From: an uncultured Oscillospiraceae bacterium
Lineage (GTDB): Bacteria > Bacillota > Clostridia > Oscillospirales > Acutalibacteraceae
Length of the DNA: 11,565 nucleotides
Assembly: GCA_958451705.1 (NCBI GenBank)
Contig: CAUDRD010000029.1
Coordinates: 1 to 11,565, forward strand
Reading direction: 5' to 3'
Position numbers and translations under genes: made by a program. Shown one piece after another: positions 1 through 7,074 of the stretch. The notes under the pieces are model-generated. The model had not been told where the DNA came from, searched no databases, and worked only from the letters and a program-made list of their open reading frames with translations. Position 1 is the stretch's first letter, and every line of letters starts with the position of its first letter.

Positions 1-57
1 AATTCCTGCTGGGCTTATGGCGATTATAAGATAACTGTAAATATTAAAACCCAATAA
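1..57 (+). CDS. 3' end of an upstream gene (partial, unrecognised)
   Basis: Frame 1 is open from the first base and stops with TAA at 55-57, giving an 18-residue tail that ends YGDYKITVNIKTQ. The alternation of polar and hydrophobic residues would suit a terminal beta strand, as in an extracellular or lipoprotein domain, but this is too short to identify. The other two forward frames stop earlier (by 29 and 34). The following gene starts 37 bp downstream, a gap compatible with an operon. The family cannot be told from the sequence. Confidence 0.4.
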   Translation, partial: NSCWAYGDYKITVNIKTQ

Positions 58-74
58 TTATGAGCAATAATTTT

Positions 75-85
75 AAAGGAGGTGA
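75..85 (+). promoter_or_regulatory. Perfect extended Shine-Dalgarno of the lipoprotein gene
   Basis: AAAGGAGGTGA lies 9 nt before the ATG at 95. It is an essentially complete complement to the 3' end of bacterial 16S rRNA and longer than the AAAGGAG-type sites elsewhere in the window. It fixes the start and suggests efficient initiation of the first recognised gene of the unit. No clear promoter can be placed in the 37 bp before it, so transcription may come from further upstream. Confidence 0.8.
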
Positions 86-94
86 CTGATTATT

Positions 95-1507
95 ATGTTT
101 AAAAAGCTATTAGCTGTTATAGTATCTGTTCTGCTCCTTTGTCTGCTATCAGGATGCGACACATTTCTTTTTTCATCGGTAGATAATTTAATGCGTCCGC
201 CTAAAATATCCGGCGAAGTGAATTCTCAGTTAATGAAAGCTTTTGAAACCTCTGTTGGGGTAAAGTATTCTCTCAAGTATCCTCTTTCTGGGGATTATCA
301 GTCACCTTGCGTCATGTATGATATGGATAATGACGGTGTGGATGAGGCAATTATATTTTATTCACCGGAAAATGAAAGCACAACGGTTAGAATGGCTTTC
401 TTTGATTATTCCGGAGAAAAATGGAATATTGTCTCCGATTTTAAAGGTCTAGGAAACAGCATAAATGAAATAATGTTTGAAGACATTAAAAATGACGGCA
501 ACTTACAAGTTGTAATAAGTTGGGGATTTTTCGATTCTAAAACAGCAAGTATTCTGTCAATTTACAGTATCGGAGTTTCTGAGGAAAATATCATTAATTC
601 AGTCCAGCTTATTTTTAACGAGCCTTATTCAGCAATGAAAATTTTTGATGTTGACGGAAGCGGCGGGAAAGAGATTTTTCTTATTTCTAGTCTTGCATCA
701 AATGAAAGCGTTAAAAAAATAGGTACGCTTTATGCTGTGCGATCTGACGGCAGTATTGCCTCTGTAAGTTCTGTAACTATGGACAGTACGGTTTCGGGGT
801 ATTCTTCCATTAAGTTGGAGCCGTCATCTAAAAATAAGCCATATAGAATCTTTGTGGACGCAATTAGGGGAGATATATCCATGTCTACTGAGATAATATA
901 CTGGGATAGCAAGATAAACGGCCTATATTCTCCGCTGCTGGATCCTGATACTCAAAGCGTTACTTCTACTGTTAGAAGTACACGAATAGAGTCAAGGGAC
1001 ATTAACGGTGACGGACTTATTGAAACGCCCTTGCAGGTTCCACTTTTCGGCAGTTATACTACCAGCAGCGCTTTGAAAGCTGAAGCGAGTACCGACAGCG
1101 ATTCTTCTTTGAATTCTCCTGCTACAGCTAGCGTGTTTTTAACAAAGTGGTGTACTTTTTCTACAAGCAATAAATTCGTGCCTGTAGCCTATTCAGCAAT
1201 CAATTCTTCCGATTATTATGTTTTTAATTTTAAAACCGAATGGCTTGACAAAATGACCATAGAAAATGATGTTGAAAATCGAGTATGGACGTTTTATGAG
1301 ATAAACAAATCTGACTCTACTTTAGGGGACAAGCTGTTCAGCATTGCTGCAATTCCGAGTTCTGATTGGTCGGAAGAAAAATACAGCGGTCAGGTTAAAA
1401 TTGCAGAAAACAACAGTTTGGTTTATGCTGCTAAAATTTATGACAGCGCAAAAAGTTACGGTATTACATCAAAAGTTTTAATACAGCAATTTGAAATAAT
1501 AGAATAA
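95..1507 (+). CDS. Secreted lipoprotein with VCBS/FG-GAP-like repeats
   Basis: Predicted 470-residue surface lipoprotein of unknown function. Residues 1-20 are a type II signal peptide (MFKK, a hydrophobic core, then lipobox LLSGC), with Cys21 as the lipidation site. The mature part contains aspartate-rich loops of the FG-GAP/VCBS or calcium-binding type: DMDNDGVDE (76-84), DIKNDGNLQ (130-138), DVDGSGGKE (185-193) and DINGDGLIE (302-310). Each is followed by a hydrophobic strand such as AIIFY, VVISW or IFLIS. The spacing of about 55 residues between the first three fits beta-propeller blades. The C-terminal region (about 350-470) is a different, unrecognised domain. The gene ends 15 bp before the response regulator gene, so it is likely cotranscribed with the two-component system and could be an accessory sensor or a target. 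Lipoprotein status is well supported; the propeller fold is inferred and the role unknown. Confidence 0.85.
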   Translation: MFKKLLAVIVSVLLLCLLSGCDTFLFSSVDNLMRPPKISGEVNSQLMKAFETSVGVKYSLKYPLSGDYQSPCVMYDMDNDGVDEAIIFYSPENESTTVRMAFFDYSGEKWNIVSDFKGLGNSINEIMFEDIKNDGNLQVVISWGFFDSKTASILSIYSIGVSEENIINSVQLIFNEPYSAMKIFDVDGSGGKEIFLISSLASNESVKKIGTLYAVRSDGSIASVSSVTMDSTVSGYSSIKLEPSSKNKPYRIFVDAIRGDISMSTEIIYWDSKINGLYSPLLDPDTQSVTSTVRSTRIESRDINGDGLIETPLQVPLFGSYTTSSALKAEASTDSDSSLNSPATASVFLTKWCTFSTSNKFVPVAYSAINSSDYYVFNFKTEWLDKMTIENDVENRVWTFYEINKSDSTLGDKLFSIAAIPSSDWSEEKYSGQVKIAENNSLVYAAKIYDSAKSYGITSKVLIQQFEIIE

Positions 1508-1522
1508 TTAAAGGAGCTTATT

Positions 1523-2224
1523 ATGAAAAATATACTTGTAGCAGAAGACGAGGCTGCTATACGCGAGTTTATCGTAATAAATTTGCAAAGAGTTGGGTAT
1601 ACTGTTTTTCAAGCCGCTGACGGTGCCGACGCTTTGAGAATTTATGAAGAACACGGCGCAGATATAGATATGGCTCTGCTTGACATAATGATGCCGGTTA
1701 TGGACGGTCTTGAATTATGTAAAGAGCTGCGTGCCAGAGATAAGAATATAGGAATAATTATGCTTACGGCGAAAACTCAGGAAATGGACAAGGTTACTGG
1801 CTTATTGGTAGGTGCAGACGACTATGTTACAAAGCCTTTTTCTCCTACGGAACTTATGGCACGAGTAGATGCGGTTTACCGCAGAGTTGTTATGAACAAA
1901 GAAGCAAAAGAAACCAATTCTCAAACAACAATTGTTTTAGGCGATTTTACTTTGGATCTGAGAAGCCGTACTTTAAAAAAAGCCGGCAAGATGATTGAAC
2001 TGACTCAGGTTGAATTTCAAATAATAGAATACTTCTTCCGTAATCCCGAGGCTGCTCTGAGCCGAACCGATATATTAAATAAAGTTTGGGGCGACTCTTA
2101 TTTTGGCGAAGAAAAGGTTGTCGATGTAAACATTAGACGACTGAGAATGAAAGTGGAAGATGACTCTTCAGCGCCCAAGCACCTTGTCACAATTTGGGGA
2201 CACGGATATAAATGGATGATTTAA
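1523..2224 (+). CDS. OmpR/PhoB-family response regulator
   Basis: DNA-binding response regulator of 233 residues, the usual length. The N-terminal receiver domain (about 2-118) has the acidic pair Glu8/Asp9, the phosphoacceptor Asp54 in LLDIMMPVMDG, the switch residue Thr82 in MLTAK, and the conserved Lys104 in TKPF. The C-terminal winged-helix domain (about 136-231) carries the family signatures LTQVEFQIIEYF, VVDVNIRRLRMKVE and IWGHGYKW. It should be phosphorylated by the histidine kinase encoded immediately downstream and then act on transcription; its regulon cannot be read from this window. AAGGAG at 1511-1516 fixes the ATG start. All catalytic residues are present. It resembles PhoP/YycF-type regulators, but I would not assign a specific name. 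Confidence 0.96.
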   Translation: MKNILVAEDEAAIREFIVINLQRVGYTVFQAADGADALRIYEEHGADIDMALLDIMMPVMDGLELCKELRARDKNIGIIMLTAKTQEMDKVTGLLVGADDYVTKPFSPTELMARVDAVYRRVVMNKEAKETNSQTTIVLGDFTLDLRSRTLKKAGKMIELTQVEFQIIEYFFRNPEAALSRTDILNKVWGDSYFGEEKVVDVNIRRLRMKVEDDSSAPKHLVTIWGHGYKWMI

Positions 2225-2259
2225 CCCGGTGAGAAAATTGCAAAAAAAGGAGGAGACTT

Positions 2260-3726
2260 GTGAGTAAATTTAAAGGCATCACAAAACGCTGGTACATAAG
2301 CTCATTCGGTATAATTGCTTTTTTATTTTTCATTACTGTCATTGTTTCCTCCGTCGCTCTGAGATCATATTATTACGAGAGTGTAGCCATGACTTTGAAA
2401 ACTCACGCTAATGATAATGTAACTTCTTTTTTCAATCTTTACATAGGTGGCTCTGAGGAGAGATTCAGAAGCGGCGCAAGAACCTTTGTAGAAAATTTTG
2501 AAGATAAAGATAAAATGGAAGTTTGGGTTATAGATTCTAACGGAGAACCTATTATTTCTTCAAACGGTTTTCAGCCTAATGCAGATGAATCTATGCCGGA
2601 CTATGATAACGCCTATGCTTCAGGCTTAGGTTACGGTATATGGTACGGCAAAATGTCATCCGGCGAAAAGGTTATGGCGCTTTCATATATGCTGACTTCT
2701 GTTGGAAATACAGAGAGCGGTGCGGTTCGTTTTATTATTTCTTTGGAAGAAATTGACCATCAAATTGCCGCTATGGTCACATTGATTATTGTTATTTTCT
2801 CTCTTGCTTTGCTGATAGTTGCATTTTCCGGGTCATATTTTATTAAATCCATAGTCAATCCCGTAAAAAGCATTAACGAGACGGCAAAAAAGATTGCCGG
2901 CGGTGATTTAAATGCCCGTATTGACAGTACCTATTACGATGACGAAATCGGAGACCTGTGTGAAACCATTAATTTTATGGCTCGTGAAATAAGTGAAACC
3001 GATAGAATGAAAAACGATTTCATTTCTACAATTTCCCATGAGTTGCGTACTCCTCTTACCGCCATAAAGGGCTGGGGAGAAACTCTGCTGCAAATCGGCA
3101 ACAGTGACCCGGTGCTAATGCAAAGAGGAATGAATATAATAATCAACGAATCCGGCCGACTGGCTGAATTAGTTGAGGAGCTTTTGGATTTTTCCAGAAT
3201 GCAAAACGGACGCTTTACACTGAACAAAGAGCGAATAGATGTTCTTGCAGAGCTTGATGAAGCAGTGTTTGTTTTTAAAGAGCGTTCCGCAAAAGATGGC
3301 ATTGAGCTTATTTATAATGCTCCCACCGAATGTGCTCCGATGGACGGAGATCCCCACAGAATCAAACAGGTTTTTGTCAATATTCTTGACAACGCCTTTA
3401 AATATACATCCCAGGGCGGCAAGGTTGGCGTTTCCGCTCAAGTTCTTGAAAGAAAGATTAATATTCTTATAAGCGATACCGGCTGCGGAATTTCCCCTGA
3501 AGATTTACCGAAAGTTAAAGAGAAATTCTTCAAATCCAACGTTTCGGTGCAGGGGGCCGGAATAGGTTTAGCTGTTGCCTCTGAAATAGTAAAAATGCAC
3601 GGCGGAGAGATTGAAATTGCAAGTATACTCGGTGAAGGAACTACTGTAACAATAACCTTCCCAATTGAAAATACTGAACTTACACCAATTGTTATAAGTG
3701 ATAAAAGGAGTAATGAGAATGAGTGA
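2260..3726 (+). CDS. Membrane sensor histidine kinase
   Basis: Sensor kinase of 488 residues, partner of the preceding regulator. There is a short cytoplasmic N-terminus, a membrane segment at about 13-35, an extracellular sensor region at about 36-168, a second membrane segment at about 170-195, and a HAMP linker at about 196-248 (NPVKSINETAKKIAGGDL). The HisKA domain follows with phosphoacceptor His260 in STISHELRTPLTAIKGWGE. The ATPase domain has the N box (NILDNAFKYT, 374-383), G1 (DTGCGI, 406-411), F box (EKFFK, 421-425) and G2 (GAGIGLAVA, 432-440). The start is GTG at 2260, placed by AAAGGAGGAG at 2246-2255. The extracellular region shows no PAS or Cache signature I can name, so the stimulus is unknown. 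Its last 8 nt overlap the next gene. All catalytic motifs are intact, so this should be an active kinase. Confidence 0.96.
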   Translation: MSKFKGITKRWYISSFGIIAFLFFITVIVSSVALRSYYYESVAMTLKTHANDNVTSFFNLYIGGSEERFRSGARTFVENFEDKDKMEVWVIDSNGEPIISSNGFQPNADESMPDYDNAYASGLGYGIWYGKMSSGEKVMALSYMLTSVGNTESGAVRFIISLEEIDHQIAAMVTLIIVIFSLALLIVAFSGSYFIKSIVNPVKSINETAKKIAGGDLNARIDSTYYDDEIGDLCETINFMAREISETDRMKNDFISTISHELRTPLTAIKGWGETLLQIGNSDPVLMQRGMNIIINESGRLAELVEELLDFSRMQNGRFTLNKERIDVLAELDEAVFVFKERSAKDGIELIYNAPTECAPMDGDPHRIKQVFVNILDNAFKYTSQGGKVGVSAQVLERKINILISDTGCGISPEDLPKVKEKFFKSNVSVQGAGIGLAVASEIVKMHGGEIEIASILGEGTTVTITFPIENTELTPIVISDKRSNENE

Positions 3727-4702
3727 AAAATCAGGAATACATAAAACCTCTGTCGGTGGTCAGGCACTGATAGAGGGTATAATGATGCGTGGTCCTCGTG
3801 GCTCTGCTATGTCTGTTCGTTTACCTGACGGTACAATTGAGACTGAATATAAAACCTTTAAATCCTTTAAGGATCGCTGCAAAATATTAGGCTGGCCCTT
3901 TATTCGCGGAGTATTTTCCTTTATTGAAGCTATGATAATCGGTTATAAATGCCTTATGGAATCAGCCGAAAAATCAGGCATGATGGAGGACGAAGAGACA
4001 AATCCGGAAAATATGTCAAAGCTGGACAAGTGGCTGACAGACCATTTCAATGAAAAATTCATGGCGGCAATATCTGCCGTAGCCATGGTTCTTGGCTTTG
4101 CTTTAGCGTTTTTTCTTTTCTTTTGGCTTCCGGCTTTTGTTGCAGATATTCTCAACAATCTCTTTTCCGGTGCAATAACCGATTACAGACCTCTTATTGA
4201 GGGCATTATGCGAATGATTATATTTGTTGCATATATAGCCATTGTCTCTTGTTCAAAAGACATAAAAAGGGTATTTATGTACCACGGCGCAGAGCACAAG
4301 ACGATTTTCTGCTACGAAAACGGATGCGACCTTACCGTTGAGAACGTAAGAAAGCAAAAGAGATTTCATCCCAGATGTGGAACAAGCTTTATTTTTGTAA
4401 TTTTAATTATAAGCATTGTTCTCTCTTCTGCTTTGGCTCTTATAGTTCCGGGAATCAGAGAAAACCGTGCCATTTGGATTACCGCAAAAGTTCTTTTATT
4501 GCCCATAGTAATGTCGTTGGGATATGAATTTATAAGATATGCAGGTAAACACGATAACATAATTGTAAAGATTTTTTCGGCTCCAGGACTTTGGATGCAA
4601 AGGCTTACTACTAAAGAGCCTACGGACGATATGATAGAAGTCGGTATTGAGGCTTTTAAGGCCGTTATTACCGATAATCCTGAGGACGACGCAATAAAAT
4701 AA
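3719..4702 (+). CDS. yqhQ: DUF1385 (YqhQ-like) membrane protein
   Basis: Integral membrane protein of 327 residues in the DUF1385 family (B. subtilis YqhQ); its biochemical role is not established to my knowledge. Family motifs are clear: GGQALIEGIMMRGP (13-26), YHGAEHKTIFCYE (188-200), HPRCGTSF (217-224), YEFIRYAGKHDN (269-280) and a C-terminal PTDDMIEVGIEAFKA. Hydrophobic segments lie near 117-145, 163-178, 222-244 and 252-268. The conserved His, Glu and Cys residues in the loops explain older labels such as putative metal-dependent enzyme, which are unproven. The ATG at 3719 is chosen because AAAAGGAG at 3703-3710 sits 8 nt upstream. The in-frame GTG at 3698 and ATG at 3713 are before or too close to that site. 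The gene overlaps the kinase by 8 nt and prmC by 1 nt. In Firmicutes this family often neighbours prmC, as here. Confidence 0.92.
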   Translation: MSEKSGIHKTSVGGQALIEGIMMRGPRGSAMSVRLPDGTIETEYKTFKSFKDRCKILGWPFIRGVFSFIEAMIIGYKCLMESAEKSGMMEDEETNPENMSKLDKWLTDHFNEKFMAAISAVAMVLGFALAFFLFFWLPAFVADILNNLFSGAITDYRPLIEGIMRMIIFVAYIAIVSCSKDIKRVFMYHGAEHKTIFCYENGCDLTVENVRKQKRFHPRCGTSFIFVILIISIVLSSALALIVPGIRENRAIWITAKVLLLPIVMSLGYEFIRYAGKHDNIIVKIFSAPGLWMQRLTTKEPTDDMIEVGIEAFKAVITDNPEDDAIK

Positions 4703-5553
4703 TGAATCTTAGAGAAACTTACAAAAAAGCTGCTGAGTTAATTTCTTCTCAAACCGAAGATGCTCAATTTGATGCCATGTGCCTTATTGAAAAGGTCTTC
4801 GGTATTGACAGAACGCAATATTATTTAAAATCCGACGAAGAAGTTGCAGATGAAAAATATAACGAGCTTATAAGCTATGCCGTACGCAGGGCTTCCGGAG
4901 AGCCGTTGCAATACATTCTCGGTCAATGGGATTTTATGGGCAGAACTTTTCTTGTGGGAAAAGGCGTGCTTATTCCTCGTCCCGAAACGGAAATGATTGC
5001 AGAGGCTGCATTGGATTTCATTAAAAACAAGAAAAATCCCGTAATTTTGGATCTTTGCTCCGGTTCCGGATGTATTGGTGTCTCTATTGCTGCTGAAAGA
5101 CCTGACAGCAGTGTATATTTGCTTGAAAAGTCGAATGAAGCCTTGTCTTTTTTAAAAAGAAATATACAACTCAATAAAACTGAAAATGCCTTTCCGGTTC
5201 AAGGGGATATTTTTACGGATTCCTCTAAATTTAATGAGCTAAAACCGGATTTGATTGTTTCAAATCCTCCGTATATTGAAAGCGGCACAATTCCTTCGCT
5301 GCAAAGGGAAGTCCTTGAAGAACCGGTTATGGCTCTTGACGGAGGAAATGATGGGCTGGATTTTTACAGAGTTATATCTGCAAACTGGATTCCTTTGCTG
5401 AATGAATCAGGAGCCGTAATTGTTGAGTGTGGAGAAAATCAGGCGAAAAGTATTTGTGACATTTTTGAAAAAAACGAGCGTGTAACAGGTACATCCTTTG
5501 CTTTGGATTATGGCAGAAACGACCGTATGGTTATAGCAAAAACAGGCGGTTAA
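4702..5553 (+). CDS. prmC: Release factor glutamine methyltransferase PrmC
   Basis: N5-glutamine methyltransferase that uses S-adenosylmethionine to methylate the GGQ glutamine of release factors RF1 and RF2 in the cytoplasm. At 283 residues it has the family's usual length. An N-terminal helical domain (about 1-75) ends with the signature GEPLQYILG (66-74). IPRPETE (91-97) follows, then the SAM-binding loop DLCSGSGCIGVS (117-128) and the substrate-binding, catalytic NPPY (188-191). VMALDGGNDGLDFYR (209-223) is also typical. Start and stop overlap the upstream gene as TAATG, pointing to translational coupling. The usual partner prfA (RF1) does not follow; a 93-bp gap and an M50 protease gene come next. 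Identification is firm. Confidence 0.96.
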   Translation: MNLRETYKKAAELISSQTEDAQFDAMCLIEKVFGIDRTQYYLKSDEEVADEKYNELISYAVRRASGEPLQYILGQWDFMGRTFLVGKGVLIPRPETEMIAEAALDFIKNKKNPVILDLCSGSGCIGVSIAAERPDSSVYLLEKSNEALSFLKRNIQLNKTENAFPVQGDIFTDSSKFNELKPDLIVSNPPYIESGTIPSLQREVLEEPVMALDGGNDGLDFYRVISANWIPLLNESGAVIVECGENQAKSICDIFEKNERVTGTSFALDYGRNDRMVIAKTGG

Positions 5554-5588
5554 AAAATGTTTACATTTTCTTTGTTGACTGTTTTTGC
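5536..5588 (+). repeat. Nested inverted repeat spanning the end of prmC
   Basis: GCAAAAACAG (5536-5545, inside the last codons of prmC) is the exact reverse complement of CTGTTTTTGC (5579-5588). The 33-nt interval holds a second hairpin, AAAATG with CATTTT. The right arm is followed by CTTTTGC rather than a long T run, so it would be a poor intrinsic terminator. It may be a weak terminator or chance pairing in A/T-rich DNA. Confidence 0.4.
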
Positions 5589-5646
5589 CTTTTGCTGTAA
5601 GCTATATAGTATTATGTGTTTTGATATAAATTAAAGGAGCGATTTG
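5554..5646 (+). other. Intergenic gap between prmC and the M50 protease gene
   Basis: This gap separates the two apparent transcription units. A small A/T-rich hairpin, AAAATG/CATTTT (5554-5559 with 5564-5569), lies inside a longer inverted repeat whose left arm is in the end of prmC. TTGACT at 5575-5580 is a fair -35 hexamer, and TATAGT at 5605-5610 a fair -10, but they are 24 bp apart, too far for a standard sigma-A promoter. TTGCCT (5585-5590) with TAGTAT (5607-5612) at 16 bp is an alternative of modest quality. A weak terminator followed by a weak promoter is plausible but not secure. Confidence 0.3.
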
Positions 5647-6333
5647 ATGCTTTATCAGTATATTGTAGCTCTTCTGACAGGCCGTCGGATAAACTTTCTT
5701 GACTTTTTTATAAGTATTTGCGTTGCGCTTTTCGTTGTTTTCTGTACAATGCCAGTGCATGAATTTGCACATGCATACACTGCACATAAACTTGGGGATG
5801 ATACAGCCAGACTCAGCGGAAGACTTACACTGAACCCACTGGCCCATATAGATTTTTCCGGTCTTGCACTCATTGTGCTTTTCGGCTTTGGATACGCAAG
5901 AGCTGTGCCGGTAAATCCCAGGAATTTTAAGGACAGCAAAAAGGGAATGGCAATCACTGCGGTAGCAGGCCCTGTTGCAAACCTTATAATGGCGTTTGTT
6001 TTTTTAGTGGTAGGTGATACCCTCAGCTTCTTTTTAGAAGGCGATGTTGTAACGGCTATCAGCACCTTTTTCATGCTTGCAGGTGTAATTAACATAAACC
6101 TTGCTGTATTTAATCTTATTCCCATTCCGCCTCTTGACGGTTCGCGAATTTTAGGACTTTTAATTCCCGATAAATATTATTACAAAATAATGAGATACGA
6201 ACGCCAGATTATGGTCGTAGTATTTGTGCTTTTGTTCTTTGGATTTTTAACTAAGCCGCTGCAGTTTTTGTCAACATTCGTATGCAACGGAATGAATACA
6301 GTTATTTATTTTATCTTAAGTTTGGTAGGCTAA
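5647..6333 (+). CDS. Site-2 protease (M50 family), compact YwhC-like type
   Basis: Polytopic intramembrane zinc metalloprotease of 228 residues, expected to cleave membrane-embedded substrates. The zinc site HEFAH (38-42) gives two histidine ligands and the catalytic glutamate. The second motif, NLIPIPPLDGSRIL (156-169), supplies the aspartate ligand Asp164. RLTLNPLAHID (59-69) and FGYARAVPVNPRNF (81-94) are typical of the short subgroup that lacks PDZ and CBS domains. Membrane segments are seen near 17-35, 70-82, 105-122, 135-160 and 187-203. The start is the ATG at 5647, 7 nt after AAAGGAG (5633-5639); the in-frame TTG at 5644 is only 4 nt from it. The gene ends 6 bp before scpA, so the two are likely cotranscribed. 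The substrate is unknown; adjacency to scpA does not by itself show a shared role. Confidence 0.93.
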   Translation: MLYQYIVALLTGRRINFLDFFISICVALFVVFCTMPVHEFAHAYTAHKLGDDTARLSGRLTLNPLAHIDFSGLALIVLFGFGYARAVPVNPRNFKDSKKGMAITAVAGPVANLIMAFVFLVVGDTLSFFLEGDVVTAISTFFMLAGVININLAVFNLIPIPPLDGSRILGLLIPDKYYYKIMRYERQIMVVVFVLLFFGFLTKPLQFLSTFVCNGMNTVIYFILSLVG

Positions 6334-6339
6334 TATTTA

Positions 6340-7074
6340 ATGGAAAAAATCTCGTATAAGCTCAGCGTTTTTGAAGGCCCTATGGACTTATTGCTGCATC
6401 TTATCAATAAACACAAACTCAATATTTACGATATACCGATTTTAGAATTGGTTGAGCAATATGTAGCTTATGTCAGGCAAATGGAAAGCGAAAATATGGA
6501 GGTCGCCAGTGAATTTTTAGAAATGGCGGCAAGACTTGTCTATATTAAAACCGTTTCACTTTTACCGGTTCACGAGGAAGCCGATGAACTGAAAAAGGAA
6601 TTGACAGGCGAACTTCTCGAATACCGTGACTGTCAGATTATGGCGGGAAAGCTGTCCCAGATGACAGACGGCTTTGACACTTTTGCCCGTGAGCCTGATG
6701 AAATTGAAGTTGATTACACATATACACGTCTCCATGAGCCGGAGGAGCTTTTAAAAGCATATCTGAGTGCAATAGGAAAGGGCAAGCGAAGGCTTCCTCC
6801 TCCCATAGACGTGTTCAAGGGAATTGTTACCCATAAAATTGTTTCTGTTGGTTCAAAGATAGTTTTTGTACTTAGAAGACTTATTAAAAATAACTGTGGT
6901 ACTTTCCGAAGCTTTTTTACCACTTCGCAGTCAAGGTCGGAAATGGTTGCCACATTTCTTGCTATGCTGGAGCTTGTAAAAGCTAAAAGAATATCCGTTA
7001 CCGGAGACATTGAAAATCCGGAAGTGAGACTTATCCGAAATCCCGAGGAGGCTGTGTTACTTGAAAATAAATAA
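6340..7074 (+). CDS. scpA: Segregation and condensation protein ScpA
   Basis: Kleisin subunit (244 residues) of the SMC-ScpA-ScpB condensin, which compacts and segregates the chromosome. The N-terminal domain opens with the signature FEGPMDLLLHLINKHKLNIY (11-30), followed by DIPILELVEQY (31-41) and EFLEMAARLVYIKTVSLLP (58-76), which binds the SMC neck. The middle (about 80-160) is variable and charged and corresponds to the ScpB-binding linker. The C-terminal winged helix (about 165-244) has FRSFF and the VATFLAMLELVKAKRISV pattern that contacts the SMC head. Length is normal. The ribosome binding site is weak (GGTAGG at 6324-6329, inside the end of the protease gene), so expression may depend on coupling with the upstream gene. 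It overlaps scpB by 14 nt. Confidence 0.97.
   Translation: MEKISYKLSVFEGPMDLLLHLINKHKLNIYDIPILELVEQYVAYVRQMESENMEVASEFLEMAARLVYIKTVSLLPVHEEADELKKELTGELLEYRDCQIMAGKLSQMTDGFDTFAREPDEIEVDYTYTRLHEPEELLKAYLSAIGKGKRRLPPPIDVFKGIVTHKIVSVGSKIVFVLRRLIKNNCGTFRSFFTTSQSRSEMVATFLAMLELVKAKRISVTGDIENPEVRLIRNPEEAVLLENK
7045..7051 (+). promoter_or_regulatory. Ribosome binding site of scpB inside scpA
   Basis: GAGGAGG within the last codons of scpA lies 9 nt before the TTG at 7061. There is no ATG early in the frame; the next in-frame Met is at residue 66. This site therefore decides the TTG start and the 14-nt overlap. Confidence 0.75.

Noticed and set aside
2934..3302. 122-codon minus-strand frame inside the kinase gene
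   Set aside because: It is opposite the HAMP/HisKA coding region, and its Ser/Ile-rich composition is typical of an antisense shadow.
3698..3718. Longer DUF1385 protein starting at GTG 3698
   Set aside because: That start lies before the ribosome binding site at 3703-3710 and would translate the site itself; the ATG at 3719 has the proper spacing.
5575..5610. TTGACT with TATAGT as a strong promoter for the M50 protease gene
   Set aside because: The hexamers are individually good but 24 bp apart, outside the range for sigma-A; kept only as a low-confidence remark on the gap.
5655..6125. 156-codon open frame on the minus strand
   Set aside because: It is a shadow of the M50 protease gene, whose zinc motifs are intact on the plus strand; no ribosome binding site or family pattern supports it.
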